Source: Bradyrhizobium xenonodulans
GTDB taxonomy: Bacteria; Pseudomonadota; Alphaproteobacteria; Rhizobiales; Xanthobacteraceae
Assembly: GCF_027594865.1 (NCBI RefSeq)
Contig: NZ_CP089391.1
Coordinates: forward strand, 1,394,501-1,458,500
Length of the DNA stretch: 64,000 nt
Direction of reading: 5' to 3'
Shown: positions 1-8,785 of the stretch, piece after piece
How positions within the stretch are numbered: the first letter of the stretch is position 1
How the letters are laid out: each line of letters starts with the position of its first letter
The notes under the pieces: model-generated
What the model was told of the DNA's origin: nothing
Seen by the model: the letters and a program-made list of their open reading frames with translations, nothing else
Databases searched by the model: none
Made by a program: the position numbers and the translations under genes

Positions 1-74
1 AGCCGCGACGAGCAGAACGGCGCGGCGACCGCCTGCTCGACCGCAATCACCCTGATCCCGTCCAATGCTCCCAT
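1..74 (-). CDS. CaiB/BaiF family III CoA-transferase (N-terminal fragment, cut by window edge)
   Basis: Only the first 24 codons are inside the window. They begin MGALDGIRVIAVEQAVAAP, which is the typical N-terminus of family III CoA-transferases: a short lead, then the first beta strand and the V-x-Q/E-x-x-A-x-P segment. These enzymes move coenzyme A between acyl groups in the cytoplasm. The ATG (complement of 72-74) lies 9 bp after the stop of the acyl-CoA dehydrogenase on the same strand, so the two are probably one operon for activating and oxidising an unidentified carboxylic acid. The assignment rests on a short stretch, so substrate and completeness cannot be judged. Confidence 0.75.
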   Translation of the reverse strand, partial: MGALDGIRVIAVEQAVAAPFCSSR

Positions 75-83
75 GATCCGGCC

Positions 84-1253
84 TCAGTACGAGCGGGGCA
101 TGCCGAGCACATGCTCGGCGACAAAGGACAGCACGAGGTTGGTCGAGATCGGCGCTACCTGATAGAGCCGTGTCTCGCGGAATTTGCGCTCGACGTCGTA
201 TTCTTCGGCAAAGCCGAAGCCGCCATGGGTCTGGATGCAGGCATTCGCCGCTTCCCAGGACGCATCCGCCGCCAGCATCTTGGCCATGTTGGCCTCCGCG
301 CCGCAGTCGAGCCCGGCCTCGTATTTGCGCGTCGCTTCCTTCACCATCAACTCGGCCGCGCGCATCGAGGCGTAGGCCTTGGCGATCGGGAACTGAATGC
401 CCTGGTTCTGGCCGATCGGCCGGCCAAACACGCTGCGCTCCTTCGCATAGTTCGTCGCCTTCGCGATGAACCACTTCGCGTCGCCGACGCACTCGGCCGC
501 GATCAAAATGCGCTCGGCATTCATGCCGGAGAGGATGTAGCGAAAGCCCTTACCTTCCTCGCCGATCAGATTCTCCGCCGGCACCTTCATGTCGGTAAAA
601 AACACTTCGGTGGTGGCGTGGTTCATCATGGTGCGGATCGGGCGGATCTCGAGGCCGTTGTTCTTGGCTTCGCGCATGTCGACGATGAAGACCGACAGAC
701 CGTCGGTGCGCTTCTTGGCCTGCTCCTTCGGCGTGGTGCGCGCAAGCAGCACCATCAGGTCGGAATGCTCGGCGCGGCTGGTCCAGATCTTCTGACCGTT
801 GACGATGTAGCTGTCGTTGCCGTCCTCGCGCGCAAAAGTCTTCAGCGAAGAAGTGTCGGTGCCGCTGGTCGGCTCGGTGACGCCGAAGGCCTGAAGCCGC
901 AATTCGCCGCTGGCGATCTTCGGCAGATACTTCGCCTTCTGCTCGGCATTGCCGTGCCGCAGCACCGTGCCCATCGTGTACATCTGGGCGTGGCAGCCGC
1001 CGCCGTTGCAGCCTGCGCGCTGGATCTCCTCGAGGATCGCCGCCGCGGCGGACAGCTTCAGGCCCGCGCCGCCATATTCCTCGGGGATCAGCACCGAGAG
1101 ATAGCCGGCCTGCGTCAGTGCATCGACGAAGGTCTTGGGATAGGCCATCTCGCGATCGAGCTTGCGCCAGTATTCGCCGGGAAACTGCGCGCAGAGTTTT
1201 GCGACGGCTTCGCGGATGTCGGCGTAGTCTTCGGTGTGGTGGTCTTCACTCAT
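84..1253 (-). CDS. acyl-CoA dehydrogenase
   Basis: This 389-residue flavoprotein has the usual family length and carries out alpha,beta-dehydrogenation of an acyl-CoA thioester, passing electrons to electron-transfer flavoprotein. Visible marks are the FAD/substrate segment FGVTEPTSGTD (123-133), GQKIWTS (153-159), ERSVFGRPIGQNQ, and the C-terminal THGGFGF block. The usual C-terminal catalytic Glu (IYEGT context) is absent and reads LYQVAP instead. A Glu at 247 in GMNAERILIAA matches the helix-G position used by isovaleryl-CoA-type enzymes, so that residue is the likely base (inference). It precedes a CoA-transferase gene and is divergent from a LysR gene that may control it. Confidence 0.93.
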   Translation of the reverse strand: MSEDHHTEDYADIREAVAKLCAQFPGEYWRKLDREMAYPKTFVDALTQAGYLSVLIPEEYGGAGLKLSAAAAILEEIQRAGCNGGGCHAQMYTMGTVLRHGNAEQKAKYLPKIASGELRLQAFGVTEPTSGTDTSSLKTFAREDGNDSYIVNGQKIWTSRAEHSDLMVLLARTTPKEQAKKRTDGLSVFIVDMREAKNNGLEIRPIRTMMNHATTEVFFTDMKVPAENLIGEEGKGFRYILSGMNAERILIAAECVGDAKWFIAKATNYAKERSVFGRPIGQNQGIQFPIAKAYASMRAAELMVKEATRKYEAGLDCGAEANMAKMLAADASWEAANACIQTHGGFGFAEEYDVERKFRETRLYQVAPISTNLVLSFVAEHVLGMPRSY

Positions 1254-1378
1254 GGCGTTTCCTGTTCGGTGCAGCAGTCAAGATAACGCCGGCCGATCCT
1301 CTGGCGTTGTGAAAACAATGCCAGCCCCCTATGCTCATTTGCTATAGCGTATGAAGTAGCCTTCGAGGATTGGCAAGC
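1254..1378. promoter_or_regulatory. divergent promoter region between acyl-CoA dehydrogenase and LysR gene
   Basis: This 125-bp gap separates two divergent genes, the classical arrangement for a LysR-type regulator and its target. Near 1330-1352 there is an AT-richer stretch with an imperfect dyad (TATGC, 12 bases, GCGTA) that could be a LysR operator. No sigma-70 boxes are strong enough to call. Confidence 0.35.
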
Positions 1379-2299
1379 ATGGATTTCCGGCAGCTCAGGA
1401 CCTTCAGTTGCGTGGCCGAGCTCGGCAGTCTGAGCAAGGCCTCCGACACGTTGCGCGTGGCGCAGCCGGCGCTCTCCAGGCAGATCAAGCTGCTGGAACA
1501 CGAGCTGCGCACCGAGTTGTTCACTCGCAACGGCCGCGGCATGGTGCTGACCGAGGCCGGGCGCCTCCTGCTGGCGCGCACCTCCGGCATCGTGCGGCAG
1601 ATCGACCAGATCCGCGACGACATCCAGTCGGCCAAGGGGCCGCCGTCCGGGCAGGTCGTGCTTGGTCTCGTTCCAACCGTGAGCTGCGTGCTGTCGGCGC
1701 GCTTCGCGCGGCGCTGCGTCGAAAAATTCCCCGGCATCTCGCTGCGCATCGTCGAGAGCTACAGCGGCCATCTGGTCGAATGGCTGCATCGCGGCGAGAT
1801 GGACCTTGCCATCCTCTATGGCCGCTCCGCCGATCTGCATCTCAACGTCGAGAGCCTCGGCCGCGACAATATCGTCGCGGTCGGCCCGCGCGACTGCGGC
1901 CTTGCGCGCAGGAAGAGCGTCGAGATCGGCTGGCTGCTGCGGCAGCGGCTGGTGCTGCCCAGTCATTCGCACGGTCTCCGCGCGCTGATCGAGCACGCCG
2001 CCGCCCAGCGCAAGATCAAGCTCAACGTCCAGCTGGAAGCGGATTCGTTCCGTGTGCTGACGAGTCTGGTCGAGGAGGGCCTCGGCTTTGCGCTGCTGCC
2101 GCCCTCGTCGGTCCACGGCGAGGTCGCGGACGGGCGGCTGGAAACCACGGCCGTCTCGAAGCCGATGACGCGCGAGCTCATTTTCGCTTCTCCGATCGAC
2201 CGCCCGGTCTCGACGGCCTCGCTCGCCGTCACCGCGCTCCTGCGCGAGGAGGTCGCCGCCTGCCGCAAGGAAGGCGTGTGGGACATCAAGTTGAGTTAG
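1379..2299 (+). CDS. LysR-family transcriptional regulator
   Basis: A 306-residue protein starting MDFRQLRTF, the standard LysR N-terminus. Residues 1-60 form the winged helix-turn-helix (LGSLSKASDTLRVAQPALSR), and a linker helix and two periplasmic-binding-like effector subdomains follow. The ATG at 1379 is preferred over an in-frame TTG at 1370 because the family N-terminus begins exactly there. It is transcribed away from the acyl-CoA dehydrogenase gene, so local control of that operon is the simplest reading. The effector is unknown. Confidence 0.9.
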   Translation: MDFRQLRTFSCVAELGSLSKASDTLRVAQPALSRQIKLLEHELRTELFTRNGRGMVLTEAGRLLLARTSGIVRQIDQIRDDIQSAKGPPSGQVVLGLVPTVSCVLSARFARRCVEKFPGISLRIVESYSGHLVEWLHRGEMDLAILYGRSADLHLNVESLGRDNIVAVGPRDCGLARRKSVEIGWLLRQRLVLPSHSHGLRALIEHAAAQRKIKLNVQLEADSFRVLTSLVEEGLGFALLPPSSVHGEVADGRLETTAVSKPMTRELIFASPIDRPVSTASLAVTALLREEVAACRKEGVWDIKLS

Positions 2300-2405
2300 A
2301 TGCCGTGTCGTAGAACAGTCAGGCGCCGACTTGCCTTCGCATCTGGCGCGAGCTGTCATGCCGAAATTTTATAGCTGGGGTGTCCCGGCGTTCGCCACCC
2401 TCGGC

Positions 2406-2514
2406 GTCATCGCCCGAAGGCGGGCGATCCAGTATTCCAGAGGCCGTGCGGTTAGAAGCGAGAGGCCGCGGCGTCCTGGATGCCCCGCCTTCGCGGGGCA
2501 TGACAGCGGTGGTC
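2406..2514. repeat. dispersed two-hairpin palindromic repeat (family A, copy 1)
   Basis: Two hairpins, CGCCCG-AAGG-CGGGCG and CCCCGC-CTTC-GCGGGG, are joined by about 50 bp containing ATCCAGTATTCCAGA. The same layout with the same linker words occurs at 53839-53950. This looks like the short intergenic palindromes common in Bradyrhizobium. It follows the LysR stop and may act as a transcript end, but no gene is present between 2300 and 2554. Confidence 0.75.
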
Positions 2515-2554
2515 GGAGGGGCGGCCTGCCTCCAGGTACTCCGTAGCGTGAGGC

Positions 2555-3829
2555 CTACCCCGGTATCCGCACCGGCAGCGACTCATACCCCTTGATGAAG
2601 CTCGAATAGATCCGCTTGGGCTCGCCGACGACCTCGATGCGGTCGAACCGCTTCAGCATCTCCTCCCAGACGATCTTGAGCTGCAGCTCGGCGAGGCGCA
2701 TGCCGACACAGCGGTGGATGCCGAAGCCGAAGGAGAGGTGGGTGCGCGGGCGGGGACGGTCAATGATGAACTCGTTCGGCTTCTCGAACATCTCCTCGTC
2801 GCGGTTGCCGGAGACGTACCACATCACGACGCGGTCGCCCTTCTTGATCTGCTTGCCGCCGATCTCGGTATCCTGGAGCGCGGTGCGCCGCATATGCGCC
2901 AGCGGCGTCTGCCAGCGGATCACTTCCGGCACCATCGAGTCGATCAGTTCCGGATTTGCACGCAGCCTGTCGTACTGGTCGGGGTTTTCGTTCAGTGCCA
3001 GCACCGAGCCGGTCATGGTGTTGCGCGTGGTGTCGTTGCCGCCGACGATGAGCAGGATGATGTTGCCCATGAGGTTGTCGGGGTCCATGAAGCGCGTGGC
3101 GTCGTTATGGGCCATCAGCGACAACAGGTCGTTGCGCGGCGCGGAGTTGACGCGCTCGTTCCACAGCTTCGACATGTAGGCGTAGCACTCGTCCATCTCG
3201 CGGCGGCGCTCTTCGGCGGAGGCGACGATGCCGCTCTTGGGCAGTGCGGTCGAAACGTCGGACCAGCGCGTCAGCTTGCGCCGCTCCTCCCAGGGGAAAT
3301 CGAACAGGGTCGCCAGCATCTGCGTCGTCAGCTCGATCGAGACGCGCTCGACGAAGTTGAAGGTCTCGTTGCGCGGCAGATTGTCGAGCACGGTCTGCGA
3401 GCGCTGGCGGATCAGCTTGGCGAGCTCGTCCAGATGGGTCGGCGTGAACATCGGCGACACCGTCTTGCGCTGCGACGAATGACGCGGTTGGTCCATCGCG
3501 ATGAAGCTCGGCCAGTCGTAGCCTTGCGGGACGTCGCGGATCGAGATGCCGCCGAGCGTCGAGTCCGACGAGAAGATGCCGTGATTGGTGTCGACATGCA
3601 TGATGTCGTTGTACTTCACCACTGACCAATACGGCTCGATCGGCGCGTTGGTGCAGTAGTGCACCGGCTCTTCCTTGCGCAGCCGCTCGAACCACGGCCA
3701 CAGCGTGTCGTCCTGGAACAGCCTGGGCGCGCCGGGGTGGAATTGCGAGAGCGGCGTCGCATAAGCCTCCTCGCGGGCCCTGCGCATGCGTTCGGCCTTG
3801 TCCACCTTAACCGGCGCTTGGATGTTCAT
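2555..3829 (-). CDS. cytochrome P450 (first of tandem pair)
   Basis: A 424-residue soluble bacterial P450 monooxygenase. The haem-binding loop FGFGIHRCVG carries the axial Cys374, the K-helix ExxR is EVIR, and the I-helix oxygen-activation motif is GGNDTT. There is no membrane anchor. The start MNIQAPVKV is chosen because longer in-frame starts run back into an intergenic repeat. It lies downstream of a closely similar P450 on the same strand, with 191 bp between them that hold a palindromic repeat. No ferredoxin or reductase partner is adjacent, and substrate and CYP family are not assignable from sequence alone. Confidence 0.93.
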   Translation of the reverse strand: MNIQAPVKVDKAERMRRAREEAYATPLSQFHPGAPRLFQDDTLWPWFERLRKEEPVHYCTNAPIEPYWSVVKYNDIMHVDTNHGIFSSDSTLGGISIRDVPQGYDWPSFIAMDQPRHSSQRKTVSPMFTPTHLDELAKLIRQRSQTVLDNLPRNETFNFVERVSIELTTQMLATLFDFPWEERRKLTRWSDVSTALPKSGIVASAEERRREMDECYAYMSKLWNERVNSAPRNDLLSLMAHNDATRFMDPDNLMGNIILLIVGGNDTTRNTMTGSVLALNENPDQYDRLRANPELIDSMVPEVIRWQTPLAHMRRTALQDTEIGGKQIKKGDRVVMWYVSGNRDEEMFEKPNEFIIDRPRPRTHLSFGFGIHRCVGMRLAELQLKIVWEEMLKRFDRIEVVGEPKRIYSSFIKGYESLPVRIPG

Positions 3830-3855
3830 GGTCGTGGCTCCAGTTGGTTTTCTAA

Positions 3856-3974
3856 CCTCTCCCGCTTGCGGGAGAGGTCGGCGCGTAGCGCCGGGTGAGG
3901 GCTCTGTCCTCTTGGGGGTCCTCGCCCGTGGAGATACCCTCTCCCCGACCCTCCCCCGCAAGCGGGGGGAGGGA
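3856..3974. repeat. intergenic palindromic repeat (family B) between the two P450 genes
   Basis: A pair of hairpins, CCTCTCCCGC-TT-GCGGGAGAGG near 3856 and CTCCCCCGC-AA-GCGGGGGGAG near 3950, flank a short spacer. Similar CTCTCC/GGAGAG hairpins recur at 7890-8023, 8713-8760, 13706-13731 and 44362-44394. The element sits inside what would otherwise be a compact P450 operon. Confidence 0.7.
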
Positions 3975-4020
3975 GCGCAGCTTCCGTGTGGATGTCGTTC
4001 GAACTCATCGTACTGCAAAC

Positions 4021-5286
4021 TCACGCCGCAATCTTGACCGGCAAGGTTTCGAGACCCTTCACGAAACTCGAATAGACCCGCTTGGGTTCGCCGACCACAT
4101 CAATATGGTCGAAACGCTTGAGAATCTCTTCCCAAATAATCTTGAGCTGGAGTTCGGCAAGCCGCAAGCCGACGCAGCGGTGGATGCCGAAACCGAAGGA
4201 GAGATGCTTGCGCGGTCGGGCGCGGTCGATGATGAAATCGTAGGGCTTTTCGATCGCCTCCTCGTCACGGTTGCCCGAGACGTACCACATCACGACCTTG
4301 TCACCTTTCTTGATCTGCCTGCCGCGGAACTCGAAGTCGGCGAGTGCAGTGCGGCGCATATGCGCCAGCGGCGTCTGCCAGCGGATCACCTCCGGCACGA
4401 AGCTATCGAGCAGCGCGGGGTTCTCGCGCAGCTTGCGATACTGCTCCGGATGCTGGCTCAGCGCGAGAAGCGAGCCCGACATGGTGTTGCGGGTGGTGTC
4501 GTTGCCGCCGACGATCAAAAGGACGAGATTGCCGAGGAAGTTCTTCGCGTCCATGTCGCGGGTGGCAGTGCCATGCGCCATCATCGAGAGCAGGTCGCTC
4601 TTCGGCGGCTGCGCGATGCGCTCCTTCCACAGCCGCGCGAAATAGCCGGCGCATTCCGTCAGCTCGGCCTGCCGATCGTCCTCGGTGGCGACGAGGCCGT
4701 CGGGGCCGGGAATGGTGGTGGCGATATCAGACCAGCGCGTCAGTTTGCGGCGGTCCTCCCAGGGGAAATCGAACAGCACCGCCAGCATCTGCGTGGTGAG
4801 CTCGATCGAGACCTGATCGACCCAGTCGAACACCTCGCCGCGCGGCAGATTGTCGAGGCACTCGGCCGAGCGCTTGCGGATGTTGAGGGCAAGATTGTCC
4901 AGATGTGTCGGCGTGAACATCGGCGCCACGGTCTTGCGCTGCGCCGCATGCCGCGGCGGATCCATCGAGATGAAACTCTCGCGGCGGAGGTCCGGATCGA
5001 TGTCGCGAATGGTGATGCCGCCGAGCGAGGAGGCCGAGGAGAACACCGAATGGTTGGTCTCGATCTCCATGATGTCGTTGTAGCGCGTCACCGACCAGTA
5101 CGGGCCGAACATCGAGTCCTTGCAATAGTGCACGGGATCTTCGCGGCGCAGGCGGTCGAAATAGGGCCAGAACGTATCGGTCCTGAACAGTTCAGGATCG
5201 CCCGGATCGAACTGCTCCAGCGGCAGTGATGTGGCGCGTGCGCGCAGCACGTCGAGCTGTGCCGCGCTCTCCATGGTCCCATGCAT
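4021..5286 (-). CDS. cytochrome P450 (second of tandem pair)
   Basis: A 421-residue P450 highly similar along its whole length to the neighbour at 2555-3829: both share GGNDTTRNTM, QTPLAHMRRTAL, the KKGD-VVMWYVSGNRDEE region and FGFGIHRCVG. The haem ligand is Cys371 and the ExxR is EVIR. The ATG at 5286 is chosen because AGGGAGAG lies 5 bases upstream. A further ATG at 5274 is possible. The pair is best read as a tandem duplication whose members may have diverged in substrate. It is divergent from the DUF898 gene. Confidence 0.93.
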   Translation of the reverse strand: MHGTMESAAQLDVLRARATSLPLEQFDPGDPELFRTDTFWPYFDRLRREDPVHYCKDSMFGPYWSVTRYNDIMEIETNHSVFSSASSLGGITIRDIDPDLRRESFISMDPPRHAAQRKTVAPMFTPTHLDNLALNIRKRSAECLDNLPRGEVFDWVDQVSIELTTQMLAVLFDFPWEDRRKLTRWSDIATTIPGPDGLVATEDDRQAELTECAGYFARLWKERIAQPPKSDLLSMMAHGTATRDMDAKNFLGNLVLLIVGGNDTTRNTMSGSLLALSQHPEQYRKLRENPALLDSFVPEVIRWQTPLAHMRRTALADFEFRGRQIKKGDKVVMWYVSGNRDEEAIEKPYDFIIDRARPRKHLSFGFGIHRCVGLRLAELQLKIIWEEILKRFDHIDVVGEPKRVYSSFVKGLETLPVKIAA

Positions 5287-5575
5287 GACCGCTCTCCCTG
5301 TTGAACCGCGCGTTCTCGTTGAATTCTGCGCTGCGGTATTTGGGTTGCAATTACAGCCGGTTGTCTGCGCCGGAGCAAGGGAGAGTTTTGCCACATCCAG
5401 CCGTTGCGGGAGGGTCACGCGGATGTGTCAACGTGATCTCCCGCACGCCTTTGCCGGCGAAAGCGTGCGAAAAACGGGCTGGAATCGAGGTAAATCGAAC
5501 CCGCTCATCTTGGGGATCGACCAATCTCTGAATTATAGTTTGACCGTAACAGGATCGCACTCCGAGGTTGCCGCC
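5287..5575. promoter_or_regulatory. divergent intergenic region, P450 operon / DUF898 gene
   Basis: This 289-bp gap must contain the promoters of both flanking gene sets. It is GC-rich near the P450 side and AT-richer at 5520-5555 before the DUF898 start. I see no RNA gene, no clear operator and no open frame of interest. Confidence 0.35.
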
Positions 5576-6730
5576 GTGAATGACATGCAATGGGCCCCGA
5601 CCGGGTCCGAACCCGTCCCGCCGCCGCTGCCGCCGACGCGGGTCGATTTCACCGGCAACCGTCCAGAGTTCCGCAGAATGGTCACCAAGGGTGCCATGCT
5701 GGAGCTCGTCACCTTCGGCTTCTACCGGTTCTGGCTGGTCACCGATATCCGCCGACATCTGTGGACCAACACCGCGATCGACGGCGATGCCGCCGAATAT
5801 ACCGGCCGCGGCAAGGAGCTGCTGATCGGGTTCCTGTTCGCGCTCGCGATCCTGGTGCCGATCTATCTCGCTTATTTCCTCATCGGCATCGAGTTCGAGC
5901 GCTGGCAGGGCTTTGCCTCGACGCCGCTGTTCATCGCCTTCTACGCCTTCGGCCAGTTCGCGATCTTTCGCGCGCGGCGCTACCGGTTGACGCGCACGGT
6001 CTGGCGCGGTGTCCGGTTCTGGATGGACGGCTCGGGCTGGGCCTATTCGTTCCGCGCCATGCTGTGGGGCCTCCTGGTGTTCCTGACCCTCGGCCTGGCG
6101 TTGCCTTGGCGCGAGGCTTCGCTGGAACGCTACAAGATGCGGCACACCCATTACGGCGACCTCTCCGGCGATTTCGAAGCCGACGGCTGGGCCTTCTTCA
6201 AGCGCGCCTGGTGGCTGTGGCTGTTCAGCCCGATCGCGCTCCTCATCTTCCCGCTCGCCCCGTTCTTCTATGCCGAATTCAAGGCGCGCGAATGGCGCTG
6301 GTGGCTCGACGGCATCCGCATCGGCGGCGTCAGCCTGTCCTCGGAATTGCCGCACGACGCTTTCTACGGCCTGTACTGGAAAGTGATCGGCTGGTGGATG
6401 CTGCTGTCGACTGTCTTCGCCGCCTATATGGGCGGTGCCGCCTTGCTCGCCGTCCAGCTGAGTGGCGTTCCGGCCGATGCGCTATTCGGCGCCGGGAATG
6501 CCGGCAAGAGCATTCCGATGCTGGTCATGATGGTCATCGGCTATTTCGCCGTGGCGCTCGCGGTCAATATCGTCATGAGGGTCTATCTTCAGCGCGATCT
6601 CTGGGCCAAGGTGCTGGACACCGTCAAGGTGCACAACATCGGAGCCGCAGCGGATGTGCGCGGCAGCGGCGAGCTGGCCAGTGCGCTGGGCGAAGGTTTT
6701 GCCGATGGGCTCGATGTCGCGGGATTCTGA
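5576..6730 (+). CDS. DUF898 (YjgN-like) inner-membrane protein
   Basis: A 384-residue multi-spanning membrane protein. After a Pro-rich cytoplasmic head of about 20 residues it shows repeated aromatic- and Leu-rich membrane segments and the family words FGFYRFW and TRTVWRGVRF. The GTG at 5576 is preceded by GAGG at good spacing; an ATG at 5585 is the alternative. The function of DUF898 is not established. The stop is 3 bp before the start of an M48 metallopeptidase, a recurrent pairing that suggests joint membrane quality-control work (inference). Confidence 0.85.
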   Translation: MNDMQWAPTGSEPVPPPLPPTRVDFTGNRPEFRRMVTKGAMLELVTFGFYRFWLVTDIRRHLWTNTAIDGDAAEYTGRGKELLIGFLFALAILVPIYLAYFLIGIEFERWQGFASTPLFIAFYAFGQFAIFRARRYRLTRTVWRGVRFWMDGSGWAYSFRAMLWGLLVFLTLGLALPWREASLERYKMRHTHYGDLSGDFEADGWAFFKRAWWLWLFSPIALLIFPLAPFFYAEFKAREWRWWLDGIRIGGVSLSSELPHDAFYGLYWKVIGWWMLLSTVFAAYMGGAALLAVQLSGVPADALFGAGNAGKSIPMLVMMVIGYFAVALAVNIVMRVYLQRDLWAKVLDTVKVHNIGAAADVRGSGELASALGEGFADGLDVAGF

Positions 6731-6733
6731 GTT

Positions 6734-7843
6734 GTGAGTGAGTTGTCCACCGAGGCGTCTGCGCAGTCCGCCAAGCCGACGATCTTCTTCGACGGCGTGT
6801 CGAGCCGCAGGCGGCAGGTGACGCTGACGTGTGGTGACGCGCTCGAGATCGTCGAGGAGGATGGCGCGCCGGTGCGCTGGGCTTACGCCGACATTCGCCG
6901 TGCCGACGGTCCGCCCGGAATCCTGCGTCTTGCCTGCTCAGCCGCGCCGCCTCTGGCCCGGCTCGAAATCCGCGACGCCGCGCTGGCCGCTGACTTGACC
7001 GCGCGCTGCATGCGTCTGGACGAGCACCAGACCTCGCGCCGCGGTGTCGCCAAAATCGTCGGCTGGTCGGTGGCTGCGGCCGTCTCCATCGTCTGTGTCG
7101 TGCTGTTCGGCGTGCCGCTTGCCGCGGATCGACTTGCGCCACTGGTGCCGAAGCCGATCGAGCGGCGCATCGGCGATGCGTCGGAGGTCCAGGTGAAGAC
7201 CATCTTCGGCCGCAGCGCGTGCGAAGATCCCGCGGGCAAGGCCGCGTTCACGAAGCTCGTCAACCGCCTGCGCGACGCCGCGGGCCTCGACGACGATTCC
7301 ATGACGGCGGGCGTGCTGCCGACCCCGGTGCCGAACGCCTTCGCGCTGCCCGGCGGCAAGGTCTATGTGCTGAGGGGCCTGCTCGACAAAGCCGAAAACC
7401 CCGACGAGATCGCCGGCATCCTCGCCCACGAGCTCGGCCATCTCAAGCATCACGACAACATGCGCGGGCTGATCTACAACGGCGGCACCTCGTTCCTGAT
7501 CGGCCTGTTGTTCGGCGACGTCACCGGCTCGAGTGCGATGATCTTCGCCTCGCGCAGCGTGGTCGAAGCGTCCTATTCGCGCGAGGCCGAGACCGCTGCG
7601 GATACGTTCGCGATCGAGATCATGCACAAGCTCGGCCGCTCGCCCAAGCCCGCGGCCGAGCTGATGTTCCGCATCACCGGCAAGGAAGGCGGCGGGCTCA
7701 CCTCGATCCTGGCAAGCCATCCGCTCACCGAAGACCGCCTCGAGCGCATGACGAAGGAAGACCGCCCCGCCAGCGGCCCGCCGCTGCTGACGGACAAGGA
7801 GTGGCAGTCGCTGAAGCTGATCTGCGGCAGCGGGAAGATCTAA
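6734..7843 (+). CDS. M48 family membrane-associated metallopeptidase
   Basis: A 369-residue protein with the zinc-protease motif HELGH (His232, Glu233, His236) and a downstream EAETAAD segment supplying the third ligand. An N-terminal domain of about 110 residues precedes one clear membrane segment (GWSVAAAVSIVCVVLFGV), so the catalytic domain probably faces the periplasm. It starts with GTG 3 bp after the DUF898 stop and is surely cotranscribed with it. Substrates are unknown; members of this family process or remove misassembled envelope proteins. Confidence 0.88.
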   Translation: MSELSTEASAQSAKPTIFFDGVSSRRRQVTLTCGDALEIVEEDGAPVRWAYADIRRADGPPGILRLACSAAPPLARLEIRDAALAADLTARCMRLDEHQTSRRGVAKIVGWSVAAAVSIVCVVLFGVPLAADRLAPLVPKPIERRIGDASEVQVKTIFGRSACEDPAGKAAFTKLVNRLRDAAGLDDDSMTAGVLPTPVPNAFALPGGKVYVLRGLLDKAENPDEIAGILAHELGHLKHHDNMRGLIYNGGTSFLIGLLFGDVTGSSAMIFASRSVVEASYSREAETAADTFAIEIMHKLGRSPKPAAELMFRITGKEGGGLTSILASHPLTEDRLERMTKEDRPASGPPLLTDKEWQSLKLICGSGKI

Positions 7844-7889
7844 AGCGGGCTGAGTATTGGTTGTACTGGTGCGAGCCCAGAACTCGAAA

Positions 7890-8023
7890 CACCTCTCCCG
7901 TAGGGAGAGGTCGGATCGCATCGACAGATGCGATCCGGGTGAGGGGCTACAGTCTCACTGAACGCCGCGGCCCCTCACCCGGATTGCTTTGCAATCCGAC
8001 CTCTCCCCGCCGGGGAGAGGTGA
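7890..8023. repeat. intergenic palindromic repeat (family B)
   Basis: A large inverted arrangement: CACCTCTCCC-GTA-GGGAGAGG then GATCGCATCGACAGATGCGATC, mirrored by GGATTGCTTTGCAATCC and CCTCTCCCC-GCC-GGGGAGAGG. It lies between convergent genes (M48 peptidase and upp) and can serve as a two-way transcript end. Confidence 0.7.
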
Positions 8024-8065
8024 GCCACGGACAGCCGACCGAACCTAACATCATCATTCTCTGAA

Positions 8066-8695
8066 CTACCGCGTCCCGTAAGCGCGGTCGCCGGCGTCGC
8101 CAAGGCCCGGCACGATAAATCCGTTCTCGTCGAGACCTTCATCGACCGCAGCCGTCCAGATCGGCACGTCCGGATGTAGCCCGCGCAGCCGTTCCAGGCC
8201 TTCCGGCGCTGCGATCAGGCAGGCGAGGCGGATGTCCTTGGCGCCGCGCTCCTTCAGCCGGTCGATTGCCGCGACCGCCGTGTTGGCGGTGGCAACCACC
8301 GGCGTCACCACGATGGCGAGGCGCTCGCTGAGATCGGACGGCGATTTGAAGAAATACTCGACCGCCGCAAAGCTGTGCGGCTCGCGGTAGAGTCCGATAT
8401 GGGCGACGCGCGCGGTCGGCACCAGGTCCATCATGCCGTCGACGAAGGTCGTGCCGGCGCGCAGCATCGGCACGAACACCAGCTTCTTGCCGGCGATCTT
8501 GGCCGAGTGCATCGTCGCCAGCGGCGTCTCGATCACGGTGTCCGTGAGCGGCAGATCGCGCGTCACCTCGTAGCACAGGAGCATGCCGATCTCCTTGATC
8601 AGCTCGCGGAAGGATTTTGTCGAGATGGACTTGTCCCGCACCAGGGTCAGCTTGTGCTGCACCAGCGGATGATCGACGATCGTGACGCCTTCCAT
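8066..8695 (-). CDS. upp: uracil phosphoribosyltransferase-like protein of the URC cluster
   Basis: A 209-residue protein with the whole Upp fold. It has the [10 protein letters not shown] segment near 79-88, the GLYREPHSF loop, and the C-terminal uracil-binding [13 protein letters not shown]. Upp makes UMP from uracil and PRPP. The PRPP-binding loop, normally DPMLATGGS, reads TPVVATANT (131-139), so the conserved Asp and both Gly are gone. It is the last gene of a minus-strand set with URC4 and a URC1-like GTP cyclohydrolase II homologue, the signature of the URC uracil-catabolism route described in yeasts. It may serve that pathway rather than salvage. ATG at 8695 has AAGG upstream. Confidence 0.85.
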   Translation of the reverse strand: MEGVTIVDHPLVQHKLTLVRDKSISTKSFRELIKEIGMLLCYEVTRDLPLTDTVIETPLATMHSAKIAGKKLVFVPMLRAGTTFVDGMMDLVPTARVAHIGLYREPHSFAAVEYFFKSPSDLSERLAIVVTPVVATANTAVAAIDRLKERGAKDIRLACLIAAPEGLERLRGLHPDVPIWTAAVDEGLDENGFIVPGLGDAGDRAYGTR

Positions 8696-8712
8696 GATCG
8701 GATGCCTTTCTT

Positions 8713-8760
8713 CCTTCTCCTCTTGCGGGAGAAGGTGGCGCGAAGCGCCGGATGAGGGGT
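8713..8760. repeat. short intergenic palindromic repeat (family B)
   Basis: The hairpins CTTCTCCTC-TTGC-GGGAGAAG and GGCGC-GAA-GCGCC lie in the 90-bp gap between URC4 and upp. This matches the repeat type at 3856 and 7890. Confidence 0.6.
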
Positions 8761-8785
8761 CGTTTCCGCGAACTCAAACGAGAGG

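Noticed and set aside
3830..4024. N-terminal extension of the first P450 to 489 residues
   Set aside because: The extra 65 codons translate the palindromic repeat; the family N-terminus starts at 3829.
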